Shown piece by piece: positions 36,506-45,307 of a DNA stretch of 64,000 nucleotides; position 1 is the first letter of the stretch; the number at the start of each line of letters is the position of its first letter. Source of the stretch: Nitrosococcus halophilus Nc 4 (lineage in GTDB: Bacteria; Pseudomonadota; Gammaproteobacteria; Nitrosococcales; Nitrosococcaceae); assembly GCF_000024725.1 (NCBI RefSeq), contig NC_013960.1, positions 1,324,261-1,388,260 of the forward strand. The letters run 5' to 3'. The notes beneath the pieces are model-generated. The model was not told the origin of the DNA. It searched no databases and saw only the letters and a list, made by a program, of their open reading frames with translations. A program made the position numbers and the translations under genes.

Positions 36506-36641
36506 TGAACTTTATAATTAAGGGTTTCTATGCCTGAGTCTACCCGTTTCCTTATTTAGGCGATTTCCGGAACAGAGTCCTCCTTGTTTATCCCCCCCTT
36601 AGGGGGAAATTGAGAATCTCAAGCATTCACCCCCACCCTTT

Positions 36642-36664
36642 CCCTCCCCCATCAAGGGGGAGGG
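36642..36664. terminator. Hairpin between convergent hypF and maeB
   Basis: CCCTCCCCC (36642-36650), loop ATCAA, GGGGGAGGG (36656-36664), a perfect 9-bp stem. It has the reverse-complement loop of the hairpin at 9528-9550. A second stem, AGCCCA/TGGGCT, lies at 36681-36695. Both genes end here, so a bidirectional transcription stop is plausible, though neither strand has a good U-run. Confidence 0.4.
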
Positions 36665-36717
36665 GATGTTATATTTGGGCTAGCCCATGCTGGGCTTGTC
36701 AAAAACCTGTAGATCGT

Positions 36718-39057
36718 TCAGGCGGAGCGGGCCTGAAGCTCGATTTCTTGGGCTTGCACGGCGGCAATGGCGGCAATATTCACAATGGCATCCACGGAAG
36801 CGTCCCGTTGCAGGACATGATAGGGCTTGGATAGCCCCATCAGGATAGGTCCAATGGCTTCGGCGCCCCCCAGTTCTACCAGCAATTTATAAGCAATGTT
36901 CCCCGAGGTCAGATCGGGGAAGATCAGGACGTTAGCGCCCTCCTTCAGCCGGCTGAAGGGGTAGGTGGAATGGAGAATGGCTTCATTGGTGGCCGTATCC
37001 GCCTGCATTTCCCCATCGATGACCAAATCCGGACGCCGGCGGTGGACCATTTCCACCGCTTCTTGAACCAAATCCACCAGGGCGTGCTTCACTGAGCCGA
37101 AATTGGAGAAGGAAAGCAGGGCGATCCGAGGTTCAATATCGAAACGGCGCGCCGTATCCGCCGCCGACAGGGCAATTTCAGCCAAGGTTTCCGCATCGGG
37201 GGTGATGTTGACCGTGGTATCGGCACAAAAAATGATCTGGTTTTTGAACAGAAGCATATAAAGCCCGGAGGCATGACGGATTCCTTTGTCCAGGGGAAGG
37301 ATTTGAAGGGCAGGGCGGATGGAATCCGGATAATGGTAAGTTTCGCCACAGACTACTGCATCCATCTCCCCTCGAAGCAATAGCATGGGGGCATAGTAAT
37401 GACGACGCAGCATATGGCGACGCGCTTCGGCTAAGGTGACCCCTCTGCGGGCCCGCATGGCAAAGAACTGCCGGGCGAGATCCTCCCGTAGGGGATGAGT
37501 TTGGGGATCAAGCAGTTCAATTTGCTGCAAATTAACCCTTAGCTGCTTCGCTTTTACCTGGATCTCATGGAAATTGCCAAAAAGCACCGGTTCACCGATA
37601 CCTTCTTCCACAATACGGCTCGCGGCGCGAATAATGCGCTCATCATCTCCCTCGGGAAAAGCAATCCGAATGGGGCCGAGGGAGGCTGGTTTTTCTGTTT
37701 CAAGGCTTTGGATGGCCAGTTGGGAGCGGCGTTTGGCCTTATTAATGACCTGCCGCATGACTTCTTTGGAGCGTCCTAGGCGGCGCTCCAACTGTTCCCG
37801 GTAGACTTCAAAGTCTTGGATGGGCGCACGGGCTGCCCCGGATTCGGCTGCCGCTTTGGCCACCGCGATGGTCACCTGCAACAGTACCCGGGGATCGAAG
37901 GGTTTGGGAATTAGATATTCCCGGCCAAACTCAATTTTCTCCATGCCATAGGCGCGGCAGACGGTTTCCGGAACCCCTTCTTTGGCCAAGGCCGCCAGAG
38001 CCTGGGCCGCAGCAATTTTCATGGCTTCATTGATGGTGTGGGCACGGACATCTAGGGCGCCTCGGAAGATGAAAGGAAAGCCGAGCACATTGTTGACTTG
38101 ATTGGGATAGTCGCTGCGGCCTGTGGCCATAATCACATCGGGGCGGGCGGCGAGGGCATCCGGATAGGTGATTTCCGGGTCGGGATTGGCCATGGCGAAA
38201 ATAATGGGGTTGTTGCCCATGGACCGCACCATCTCGGGAGTGACCACATTGGGGATGGACAATCCACAGAAGACATCGGCCCCCACCAGGGCTTCTTCTA
38301 AAGTATGGGCTTGGCTGGGCCGGATAAATTGGGCCTTGTAGGGGTTATAACGGGGGTGGTCTGGTGCCAAATCCTGGCGTCCTTCGTAGAGCACTCCCTT
38401 GCTGTCGCAGAGCAGTAGATTTTTCGGGTTCACCCCCAGGGTGAGGTAAAATTTGGCGCAGGCGATACCCGCCGCACCGGCGCCATTGATGACCAGTTTG
38501 ATTTCATCCAGCTCTTTGCCCACCAATTCACAGGCATTGAGCAGGGCCGCCCCCGAGATAATGGCTGTGCCGTGTTGATCGTCATGGAAGACGGGGATAG
38601 CTAGGGTCTCTTTTAACTGTTCTTCAATATAGAAACAATCGGGGGCCGCGATATCCTCTAGATTAATGCCGCCGAAAGTGGGTTCGAGCAGGCGGCAGGC
38701 TTGAATCACCCCATCGGCGGTGGGGGCGTTGAGTTCCAGATCAAACACATCGATGTCGGCAAAGCGCTTGAATAAGACCCCTTTGCCTTCCATTACCGGT
38801 TTGCTGGCTAAAGGCCCCAGAGGTCCCAAACCGAGCACCGCGCTGCCGTTGGTCACCACGGCCACCAAATTGCTTTTGCCGGTATAGAGATAGACATCAT
38901 CGGGAGTTTGATAGATTTCCCGGCAGGGTTCGGCCACCCCGGGGGAATAGGCCAACGCCAGGTCGCGCTGGGTGAGGCAAGGTTTGCTGGGGGTGACTTC
39001 CAGCTTGCCAGGCCGCCCCCGGCGATGGTATTCGAGTGCTTCGTCACGGGAAATCAT
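36718..39057 (-). CDS. maeB: NADP-dependent malic enzyme with phosphotransacetylase-like domain
   Basis: A 779-residue MaeB-type enzyme that decarboxylates malate to pyruvate. ATG 39057 is preferred to an in-frame TTG at 39105 because family members start close to the [16 protein letters not shown] segment. The malic enzyme part (about residues 1-420) has [31 protein letters not shown] and [10 protein letters not shown], and a Rossmann motif [14 protein letters not shown]. The C-terminal third (from about residue 450) is a phosphate-acetyltransferase-like domain ([33 protein letters not shown]), which in MaeB proteins is regulatory and binds acetyl-CoA. The gene is divergent from the oxygenase-like gene at 39218. 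Confidence 0.95.
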   Translation of the reverse strand: MISRDEALEYHRRGRPGKLEVTPSKPCLTQRDLALAYSPGVAEPCREIYQTPDDVYLYTGKSNLVAVVTNGSAVLGLGPLGPLASKPVMEGKGVLFKRFADIDVFDLELNAPTADGVIQACRLLEPTFGGINLEDIAAPDCFYIEEQLKETLAIPVFHDDQHGTAIISGAALLNACELVGKELDEIKLVINGAGAAGIACAKFYLTLGVNPKNLLLCDSKGVLYEGRQDLAPDHPRYNPYKAQFIRPSQAHTLEEALVGADVFCGLSIPNVVTPEMVRSMGNNPIIFAMANPDPEITYPDALAARPDVIMATGRSDYPNQVNNVLGFPFIFRGALDVRAHTINEAMKIAAAQALAALAKEGVPETVCRAYGMEKIEFGREYLIPKPFDPRVLLQVTIAVAKAAAESGAARAPIQDFEVYREQLERRLGRSKEVMRQVINKAKRRSQLAIQSLETEKPASLGPIRIAFPEGDDERIIRAASRIVEEGIGEPVLFGNFHEIQVKAKQLRVNLQQIELLDPQTHPLREDLARQFFAMRARRGVTLAEARRHMLRRHYYAPMLLLRGEMDAVVCGETYHYPDSIRPALQILPLDKGIRHASGLYMLLFKNQIIFCADTTVNITPDAETLAEIALSAADTARRFDIEPRIALLSFSNFGSVKHALVDLVQEAVEMVHRRRPDLVIDGEMQADTATNEAILHSTYPFSRLKEGANVLIFPDLTSGNIAYKLLVELGGAEAIGPILMGLSKPYHVLQRDASVDAIVNIAAIAAVQAQEIELQARSA

Positions 39058-39111
39058 GAATTCTATTGTATTTCTATGTTGCCGATGTTGTCGAATTGTG
39101 ATCAAGCATAG

Positions 39112-39140
39112 TTGACAAAGAGGGCTATCTAACCCCTAAT
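39112..39140 (+). promoter_or_regulatory. Possible sigma70-type promoter for the 39218 gene
   Basis: TTGACA at 39112-39117 and CCTAAT at 39135-39140 are separated by 17 bp, on the strand of the oxygenase-like gene about 80 bp upstream of its start. The -10 match is only moderate. Confidence 0.35.
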
Positions 39141-39217
39141 GGGATCATAGAGTAAAGGGGATATTTCGGTTATAAAGGTGGGTTTGGTTCTTAACCGTGA
39201 AGATTGAAGGAGTCTCC

Positions 39218-39973
39218 ATGAGCCATTTGACGGAGGAGCAGATTGAAGCTTTTGAGCGTGATGGTTTTGTTGTGGTGCGGGGGTTTTATGATGACCAGGA
39301 AATGGCGCAGATTAAGCACTGGGTAGAGGAGGTCCAAGCCTATCCCGATGCCCCCGGCAAATATCAGCGTTATTATGAGGATTCCCTTGCCGAGCCTGGT
39401 CAGCGGCTGTTAAATCGCATGGAGAATTTTTCCCCCTATCATAGGGGGTTTGCCCAGCTGTTTCATAACAGTAAGCTTCAAGAGGCTATCTCCGAACTCT
39501 TCGGTGAGCCGGCGGTCCTTTTCAAGGAAAAAATCAACTTCAAATTCCCCGGTGGCGATGGTTTCAAGCCCCATCAAGACCACCAGGCGGGATGGTGGAA
39601 ATACAATAACCTTTGTATTACCGCGCTTATTTGCATTGATGAGGCCAACCAGGAAAATGGTTGCCTAGAGATTGCCCCAGGAAAGCATAAGAGTGGCATG
39701 TTCAAGGGGTGGACTCCCCTGAGCGAAGAGGAGATGAAAGAGATGGAATTCATTTCTTGTCCGACTCAACCAGGGGATATGATTTTATTTGATTCTTTTA
39801 CTCCCCATGGATCTCAGCCTAACCTTACAGATAAGCAGCGTCGGCTTTTGTTTATCACCTACAATCGCCTCTCGGAAGGAGATACCCGCGAGCAGTATTA
39901 TGAGGACAAGCGTAAGAGTTATCCCCAGGACTGCGAGCGAGAGGAAGGGAAGGAATATGTATTCCGGGTTTAG
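39218..39973 (+). CDS. Phytanoyl-CoA dioxygenase (PhyH) family protein
   Basis: A 251-residue Fe(II)/2-oxoglutarate-dependent oxygenase of the PhyH family. ATG 39218 is chosen because AGGAG lies just upstream at 39209-39213; a GTG at 39197 in the same frame is less likely. The N-terminus HLTEEQIEAFERDGFVVVRG is typical. The metal-binding HxD is in FKPHQDHQAGWW (about residues 115-126) and the distal His in FTPHGSQPN (about 197-205), followed by the 2-oxoglutarate-binding Arg region RRLLFITYNR. Substrates of the family are diverse hydroxylations (lipids, ectoine and others), and this one cannot be named. It stands alone before the DnaA-box module. Confidence 0.85.
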   Translation: MSHLTEEQIEAFERDGFVVVRGFYDDQEMAQIKHWVEEVQAYPDAPGKYQRYYEDSLAEPGQRLLNRMENFSPYHRGFAQLFHNSKLQEAISELFGEPAVLFKEKINFKFPGGDGFKPHQDHQAGWWKYNNLCITALICIDEANQENGCLEIAPGKHKSGMFKGWTPLSEEEMKEMEFISCPTQPGDMILFDSFTPHGSQPNLTDKQRRLLFITYNRLSEGDTREQYYEDKRKSYPQDCEREEGKEYVFRV

Positions 39974-40024
39974 GGGGCGGCTTATTTTTCCATAGCTTAG
40001 CGGCAATATCTGGGTTAGGGAAGG

Positions 40025-40170
40025 TTATCCACAATTTCTGTGGATAACTATGTGGATAAGATGGAATTTAAGGGCTGCAGGTCCCATGCTAGCGGGCATC
40101 ATGACAAGTTGATGACAAAATGAGCAATTCATTTAATGTTTATAAAAATCAAAAACTTATAAAAATTATT
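40025..40170 (+). promoter_or_regulatory. DnaA-box trio plus AT-rich/IHF-like module, copy 1
   Basis: Three perfect 9-bp DnaA boxes: TTATCCACA at 40025-40033, then TGTGGATAA at 40039-40047 and 40051-40059. The first two face each other and the third repeats the second's orientation. About 50 bp further a conserved tract begins (TTGATGACAAAAT, 40109-40121). At 40147-40159 the sequence AATCAAAAACTTA fits the IHF consensus WATCAANNNNTTR exactly, running into TTATAAAAATT at 40157-40167. The same arrangement recurs at 41600-41741. It may be a DnaA-regulating or replication-related locus. Confidence 0.7.
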
Positions 40171-40253
40171 TCAGAGTTGGTAAGCACTGGATGGCGGCAT
40201 TAATGAGAAATGACCTCGGTCAATTTGTCAACTGTTGAAAATATTATGTCTAT

Positions 40254-41393
40254 ATGAGCCCCAAAGAGGATGATCTTGCCTTAGTGATGAGCGGTGGGGG
40301 GGCCCGCGCTGCTTATCAGATCGGTTTTCTCAATTGCCTTGCTCGGCTTTATCCCGAACTAAAGATACCGATTTTGACCGGAGTCTCTGCCGGTGCTATC
40401 AATGCCGCCTATCTGGCCAATCAACCTGGCAATTTTGGGGAAAGAGTTGAGGGTTTGACCCGGGTATGGGCGGGGCTTAATGCCGAACAGGTGTTTCGGG
40501 TTGATTTGCTCTCCATTTTTTGTAATGTCATCCGCTGGGGGTTTCGCCTGCTGTTAGGGGGGGCCTCCCGTGCCATTGAAGCCCGCAGCCTATTGGATAC
40601 TACGCCCTTAGAGGCCCTCTTAGAACAGGTTTTTGAGCCCAGTGGCGGCTATCTAGCCGGCATTCAGCGCAATCTAGGGGGAGGGGAGCTTAAGGCCATT
40701 GCCATCACCGCTTCCAATTATTCCACTGGCCAGTCTGTGAGTTGGGTGCAAGGGAGGGAATTACGACGCTGGGAGCGGGCCCATCGAAAGGGTATCCACT
40801 GCGCCCTTAAGCTTAAGCATGTTCTGGCCTCGGTTTCTTTGCCCATTTTTTTTCCAGCGGTGGAAATTGACGGCTGCTGGTACGGAGATGGGGGTATCCG
40901 TATGACCGCCCCTTTATCACCTGCTATTCACCTGGGGGCAAGCCGGATATTGGCTATCTCGACCCACTACGCCCCCAGCTACGAGGAAGATAATTTTCCT
41001 AATATTGATCATTATCCTCCGCCGATACAAATTGCCGGTGCTCTTTTCGATTCCATCTTCCTGGATGTGTTTGATAACGATGCCTTGCGTTTGGGGCGGA
41101 TCAACCGGCTGATAGCCAGACTGCCTGAAAGGCAGCGCTACGGCTTGCGTCCCGTTAAACTGTTGCTGTTGCGGCCATCCCAGGATTTAGGCAAGCTGGC
41201 CAACGAATATGAACCGGCGCTGCCGCGTTCCTTCCGCTTTATGACTCGAGGGTTGGGCACCCGAGAAACCCGCAGCAATGATGTCTTGAGCTTGCTCATG
41301 TTCCAGCCGGACTATCTCCATCGCCTCATGGAACTGGGTTGCCACGATGCCCAAAAGCGAAGTGACGAGATTCGCAAGTTCTTGGAAGGGTAA
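40254..41393 (+). CDS. Patatin-like phospholipase family protein
   Basis: A 379-residue patatin-domain protein. The glycine-rich oxyanion loop is LVMSGGGARAAYQIGFL (about residues 10-26), the nucleophile Ser is in the GxSxG of TGVSAGAINAAY (about residue 47), and the Asp of the Ser-Asp dyad is in YGDGGIRMTAPLS (about residue 220). It hydrolyses acyl esters of lipids, probably on the inner face of the cytoplasmic membrane; no signal peptide is seen. Unlike the membrane patatin at 25097 it has no helix block in the middle. It is the only intact gene between two DnaA-box modules. Its 3' end abuts the remnant of a higA-like antitoxin on the other strand. Confidence 0.88.
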   Translation: MSPKEDDLALVMSGGGARAAYQIGFLNCLARLYPELKIPILTGVSAGAINAAYLANQPGNFGERVEGLTRVWAGLNAEQVFRVDLLSIFCNVIRWGFRLLLGGASRAIEARSLLDTTPLEALLEQVFEPSGGYLAGIQRNLGGGELKAIAITASNYSTGQSVSWVQGRELRRWERAHRKGIHCALKLKHVLASVSLPIFFPAVEIDGCWYGDGGIRMTAPLSPAIHLGASRILAISTHYAPSYEEDNFPNIDHYPPPIQIAGALFDSIFLDVFDNDALRLGRINRLIARLPERQRYGLRPVKLLLLRPSQDLGKLANEYEPALPRSFRFMTRGLGTRETRSNDVLSLLMFQPDYLHRLMELGCHDAQKRSDEIRKFLEG

Positions 41394-41540
41394 ATCTTCT
41401 TTTCCTTCCATTCTTATTATGATTTGGGTAATGTGATTGACCGGAACATGAATTTGCCGGGCGAGTTCCGCCGCTGACAGGGCACGGGCCTCCAGCTCAT
41501 CGCTCAGAACCTCGCCGGGATGGATAGCTGATCTTGCCAT
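41394..41540 (-). pseudogene. Truncated HigA-like antitoxin fragment
   Basis: Reading from ATG 41540, the first 46 or so residues match the start of HigA-type antitoxins (XRE helix-turn-helix): ARSAIHPGEVLSDELEAR, then LSAAELARQIHVPVNHITQ. After about 41405 the frame runs into the patatin gene's 3' end and no longer looks like HigA, so the helix-turn-helix second half is missing. No HigB toxin gene is adjacent. It is most likely a decayed toxin-antitoxin remnant. The frame stays open to 41187 over the patatin gene, but that part looks fortuitous. Confidence 0.5.
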
Positions 41541-41911
41541 ATTTCCTGCGCTTCCTCTTGATTAATGATAGTCCGTTATCTCTACATAAAGAATCATACT
41601 TATCCACAATTTTTGTGGATAAGTATGTGGATAAGGTGGGGGTAGTATCTCGTTAAGCCCCAACCGTCAGGCCTTTGTTTCAAATTGGTGATAAAATAAC
41701 CAATCTAAAAGTTGTTTAAAAATCAGTAATTTATAAAAATTTTCTTAAATGACCAAGAGTTAGCGTCTCTATAAAAGGGGGCGTTCCCGGAGTCAAGGCC
41801 TGCCTGTTGAAAACTTTTTCGTGAAGAAGGTTAGAAGAGCCAAAAATTTTGGAATTGTCAAGCCCCGAGTGATAGAGTGGAACCTCTTAGAATTGTTGTC
41901 CAAAATTAAAA
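41541..41911. other. Intergenic region before hypA
   Basis: This 370-bp gap has the second DnaA-box module (41600-41741). The rest, from 41750 to the hypA start, holds an AT-rich stretch that may carry the hyp promoter, though I see no clear -24/-12 or -35/-10 site, and the ribosome-binding site of hypA is weak. Confidence 0.5.
41600..41745 (+). promoter_or_regulatory. DnaA-box trio plus AT-rich/IHF-like module, copy 2
   Basis: TTATCCACA at 41600-41608, TGTGGATAA at 41614-41622 and 41626-41634, with the same 14- and 12-bp start-to-start spacing as copy 1. TTGGTGATAAAAT begins at 41685, 51 bp after the trio (50 bp in copy 1). AATCAGTAATTTA at 41721-41733 is an IHF-consensus match with one mismatch, running into TTATAAAAATT at 41731-41741. 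The sequence between boxes and tract is diverged, so only the functional-looking elements are kept. Confidence 0.7.
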
Positions 41912-42253
41912 ATGCACGAGCTTTCTCTCTGTGAAGGGGTGGTGCAAATATTGGAGGAGCAGGCCGGGATTCAGTCTTATTCCCAGGTCAAGGCGGTATG
42001 GTTGGAGGTTGGGATTCTGGCGGGCGTGGAGTTAGAATCTTTGCGGTTTAGTTTTGATGCGGTTACTCGCGGTACCTTGGCCGAGGGGGCGCGATTAGAG
42101 ATCATTTCCGTCCCTGGCCGTGCTAAGTGTTTGTCCTGTGGGGAAACCGTTGTCCTCAATGAACGGTTTTCCCCTTGCCCCCGGTGCGGCGGCTACCCGC
42201 TTCAGGTGACAAGCGGTGAGGAGTTGCGGATCAAAGAACTGGAGGTAGAGTGA
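41912..42253 (+). CDS. hypA: Hydrogenase nickel-incorporation protein HypA
   Basis: A 113-residue HypA. It delivers nickel to the large subunit of [NiFe]-hydrogenase together with HypB. The N-terminal nickel site is MHELS (His2). Zinc is bound by two CxxC pairs, CLSCG (about residue 73) and CPRCG (about residue 89). Length is normal. The stop overlaps the HypB start in TGATG. The ribosome-binding site is poor, so expression may be low or leader-dependent. Confidence 0.95.
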   Translation: MHELSLCEGVVQILEEQAGIQSYSQVKAVWLEVGILAGVELESLRFSFDAVTRGTLAEGARLEIISVPGRAKCLSCGETVVLNERFSPCPRCGGYPLQVTSGEELRIKELEVE

Positions 42254-43107
42254 TGTGTACGGTATGTGGTTGCGGTGAAGGTGAAGTGACAATGGAGGGG
42301 GAGGCGCACTCTCACCACCCTCATCATGGGCATCATCCCCCTAATTCAGGGGATTTCACCTCAGGCCCGATTTGGGTCCATGCCCCCGGTTTGTCTCAAA
42401 AGCGGATGGTCCAAATCGAACAAGATATCCTGAGTAAGAATGACCGTTATGCCCAGGAAAATCGCCACTATTTTCAGGCCCATGGGATTTTGGCATTAAA
42501 CTTGGTTTCCAGCCCCGGTGCTGGCAAAACGACCCTGTTGGTCCGCACGATTGAAGAACTCAGGGCCCAGGGGCCGCTGGCGGTGATTGAGGGGGATCAG
42601 CAAACCAGCAACGATGTGGAGCGTATTCGCGCTACCGGTGTCCCTGCGTTGCAGATCAATACCGGCAAGGGCTGTCACCTGGATGCCCACATGGTGGGGC
42701 ATGCCCTGGAGTGTCTACGCCCCCCCAAGGACAGCTTGCTGTTTATTGAGAATGTGGGCAATTTGGTTTGTCCTGCCGCCTTTGACTTGGGGGAAGCCCA
42801 CAAGGTTGTGGTCCTTTCGGTCACCGAAGGGGAAGACAAGCCTCTCAAATATCCCGATATGTTTCATGCCGCCCGTCTCATGATCCTCAATAAGGTCGAT
42901 CTCTTGCCTTATTTGGAATTTGATGTGGCCCGTTGCCTGGAATATGCCCGCCGGGTTAATCCCCAGATGGAAGTCATCCAGCTTTCCGCCCAGATTGGCG
43001 AGGGCTTAGCCGACTGGTACGCTTGGATTGGGCGGCAACAGCAGGCGCTGCTGGGTCAACAGTCGGGGAAACCCGTGGCAGCAGTGGAGGATCCCCTAGC
43101 TGTCTAG
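42253..43107 (+). CDS. hypB: Hydrogenase nickel-incorporation GTPase HypB
   Basis: A 284-residue HypB. ATG 42253 is preferred to the overlapping GTG 42250 because HypB proteins begin with MCTVCGCG, a CxxCGC nickel-binding motif. A His-rich stretch follows ([12 protein letters not shown], about residues 17-28), a likely nickel store. The SIMIBI-class GTPase has the P-loop [11 protein letters not shown] (about residues 85-95), Walker-B-like region and switch ([14 protein letters not shown]), [18 protein letters not shown] and the guanine-specific NKVD. It acts with HypA in nickel insertion. Confidence 0.96.
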   Translation: MCTVCGCGEGEVTMEGEAHSHHPHHGHHPPNSGDFTSGPIWVHAPGLSQKRMVQIEQDILSKNDRYAQENRHYFQAHGILALNLVSSPGAGKTTLLVRTIEELRAQGPLAVIEGDQQTSNDVERIRATGVPALQINTGKGCHLDAHMVGHALECLRPPKDSLLFIENVGNLVCPAAFDLGEAHKVVVLSVTEGEDKPLKYPDMFHAARLMILNKVDLLPYLEFDVARCLEYARRVNPQMEVIQLSAQIGEGLADWYAWIGRQQQALLGQQSGKPVAAVEDPLAV

Positions 43108-43168
43108 TTGGGCGCCCTCTATTTTTCCTGGCCCTGAGCTAAGCGCAGATTAGCGCAGGAGGTGCGCG

Positions 43169-43465
43169 ATGTGTTTGGGTATCCCGGCTCAGATTGTAAA
43201 CATTACCGATGCTGAGAACTTGCTTGCCGTGGTCAGTGTTGGCGGCGTTAAGCGGGAAATTAGCTTGGCCTGTGTCATAGAAGGCGACTCGCCCTTAGAG
43301 GCTTGGGTGGGAGAGTGGGTCTTGGTGCATGTGGGTTTTGCCATGAGCCGCATTGACCCGGAGGAGGCGGATAAGACTTTGAAATTGCTTGAGGAGTTGG
43401 GTGAACTCCAAGTTAAAATGGAAGATCAAGAGGGGCTAACCCCCGAGGACGAACAGCATGGATGA
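43169..43465 (+). CDS. hypC: Hydrogenase maturation chaperone HypC
   Basis: A 98-residue HypC/HupF-family protein beginning MCLGIPAQIV, in which Cys2 coordinates the Fe(CN)2CO unit shared with HypD. HVGFAMSRIDPEEA is the conserved C-terminal part of the OB-like barrel. A ribosome-binding AGGAGG lies before ATG 43169. Its last codons overlap the start of the next gene by 8 bp. Confidence 0.94.
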   Translation: MCLGIPAQIVNITDAENLLAVVSVGGVKREISLACVIEGDSPLEAWVGEWVLVHVGFAMSRIDPEEADKTLKLLEELGELQVKMEDQEGLTPEDEQHG

Positions 43466-44153
43466 GGATCCACTCCACTCCCTTTATCCCTTTCTCCAGG
43501 AGGGGCGGAAAGCACCCGAGGAAGGAGATGGTGCGTTATTGGAATCGGTGCGCCAAAAAGCCGCGGATAGTCTCTCGGTAAAGCAGGCCTTTTTTGACGC
43601 TCACCTTCACCAAATGGTGGCGGTGGCCCATACTCTGGCTACCGTCTACCGGGGAGGAGGGCGCCTATTTACCATGGGGAATGGAGGCTCTAGTTGTGAT
43701 GCGGCCCACATTGCCGTGGAATTCCAGCATCCGGTGACCGCAGGCCGGCCTGCTCTTCCTGCCACCCACCTAGGTGCAGATACTGCTTTAATGACGGCAT
43801 TGGGCAATGATATTGGTTTTAAGCATGTTTTTGTGCGGCAGCTATTGGCCCACGCCAAGGCCGGGGATGGGCTCATTGGTATTTCCACCAGCGGTAATTC
43901 GGAGAACCTGATGGCTGCTTTTGCCAAGGCCAAGGAGCAGGGGTTGGCCACCATCGGATTAACCGGCATGAGTGGCGGGGCGATGGCAAAGAGTCCTTTC
44001 CTTGACCACTGCTTGATTGTGCCTACTGACAGCATCCACCGGATTCAAGAATGTCATGTCGTCATTTATCATATTCTCTGGGATTTGGTGCACACCTTGC
44101 TTGCCGATGATCGGGGGAAGTCCGTCACCTATCAAGGGAACTCCGTCCCATGA
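43458..44153 (+). CDS. SIS-domain protein, GmhA-like (phosphoheptose isomerase family), in the hyp operon
   Basis: A 231-residue sugar isomerase (SIS) protein of the GmhA family. GmhA converts sedoheptulose 7-phosphate to heptose 7-phosphate for LPS. The sugar-phosphate site is FTMGNGGSSCDAAHIAVEF (about residues 72-90), with ISTSGNSENLMAAFAKAKEQ and HRIQECHVVIYHILWDLVH carrying the family's helical parts. It begins inside hypC and overlaps hypD in ATGA, so it is fully inside a hydrogenase maturation operon. An LPS role is possible, but the gene placement suggests a function tied to maturation. Such SIS genes near hyp genes are known to occur; the role is not settled to my knowledge. Confidence 0.85.
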   Translation: MDEDPLHSLYPFLQEGRKAPEEGDGALLESVRQKAADSLSVKQAFFDAHLHQMVAVAHTLATVYRGGGRLFTMGNGGSSCDAAHIAVEFQHPVTAGRPALPATHLGADTALMTALGNDIGFKHVFVRQLLAHAKAGDGLIGISTSGNSENLMAAFAKAKEQGLATIGLTGMSGGAMAKSPFLDHCLIVPTDSIHRIQECHVVIYHILWDLVHTLLADDRGKSVTYQGNSVP

Positions 44154-45304
44154 AATATGTGGATGAATTTCGGGATCCGGCGAAGGCCCGTTATTTGCTC
44201 GGGGAAATCAACCGCCAAATAGAACAAATTGCCACCTGCCAAGTCCGCCCATTGCAACTGATGGAGGTCTGTGGCGGCCATACCCATGCCCTGTTTAAAT
44301 ACGGGATTGAGACCCTGTTGCCCGAGGCTATCGAGCTGGTCCATGGGCCCGGTTGTCCGGTGTGTGTATTGCCCATGGGGCGGGTTGATGATTGTGTTGC
44401 CCTTGCCGAGCAAGGGGGAGTGATTTTCACTACCTTCGGGGATCCCATGCGGGTGCCGGGTTCCCGCAAGAGCTTGGCCCAGGCCAAAGCCGAGGGAGCC
44501 GATATTCGGATGGTCTACTCGCCTCTGGATGCCTTAAAGCTGGCTCGCCAGCACCCGGAGCGGGAAGTGGTGTTTTTCGGCTTAGGCTTTGAGACCACTA
44601 TTCCCAGTACCGCCTTCACCGTGCTTCAGGCCGAGCGCGAAGGGATCAACAATTTCTCGGTTTTTTGTAATCACATCACCATTATTCCCACCATTAAAGC
44701 CATTCTGGACTCCCCGGATATGCAGCTGGACGGCTTTCTGGGACCGGGCCATGTGAGTATGGTGATTGGCACCCGTCCCTATGGTTTCATCGCGGAGCGT
44801 TACCATAAACCGGTGGTGATTGCCGGCTTTGAGCCCCTTGACGTGTTGCAAGCGGTAGCCATGGTCCTGCGGCAGATTGCCGGAGGACGGGCAGAGGTGG
44901 AAAATCAGTATGGCCGGGTAGTCCCTCAGGAGGGTAATCGGGCGGCGCTGACAGCCCTTAGTCAGGTTTTTGAGGTGCGGGAATATTTTGAATGGCGAGG
45001 GCTCGGCTCCATTGATTATTCCGGGGTGCGGCTGCGGGAGCGCTATGCCCGTTATGATGCAGAGCGGCGTTTTTCTCTCCCTAACCTTAAAATCGCCGAT
45101 CCTAAAGCCTGTCAATGTGGGGAGGTTCTCAAGGGGATTCTCAAGCCCAGGGAATGCAAGGTTTTTGGCACCGCTTGTACTCCTGAAACCCCCTTAGGGG
45201 CCTTGATGGTGTCTTCTGAAGGGGCTTGCGCCGCTTACTACCGGTTTGGTCGCCTCCAGCAGCAAACACCGGCTCACCCCCAAGATATGATGGATCGAAC
45301 TTAA
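44150..45304 (+). CDS. hypD: Hydrogenase maturation protein HypD
   Basis: A 384-residue HypD, the scaffold on which the Fe(CN)2CO cluster is assembled with HypC and receives cyanide from HypE. It has the family's LMEVCGGHTHALFKYG near residues 39-54 and GPGCPVCVLP (about 66-75) with the active cysteines. FFGLGFETT, FCNHITIIP and the C-terminal 4Fe-4S cysteines in ACQCGEVLKG and CKVFGTACTP follow. Length is typical. It is coupled by ATGA overlap to the GmhA-like gene. Confidence 0.96.
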   Translation: MKYVDEFRDPAKARYLLGEINRQIEQIATCQVRPLQLMEVCGGHTHALFKYGIETLLPEAIELVHGPGCPVCVLPMGRVDDCVALAEQGGVIFTTFGDPMRVPGSRKSLAQAKAEGADIRMVYSPLDALKLARQHPEREVVFFGLGFETTIPSTAFTVLQAEREGINNFSVFCNHITIIPTIKAILDSPDMQLDGFLGPGHVSMVIGTRPYGFIAERYHKPVVIAGFEPLDVLQAVAMVLRQIAGGRAEVENQYGRVVPQEGNRAALTALSQVFEVREYFEWRGLGSIDYSGVRLRERYARYDAERRFSLPNLKIADPKACQCGEVLKGILKPRECKVFGTACTPETPLGALMVSSEGACAAYYRFGRLQQQTPAHPQDMMDRT

Positions 45305-45307
45305 GGG

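Noticed and set aside
40025-40047. Inverted TTATCCACA pair as a terminator
   Set aside because: The palindrome could form a hairpin, but it has no U-run, and the sequence is an exact DnaA-box pair repeated with the same third box elsewhere.
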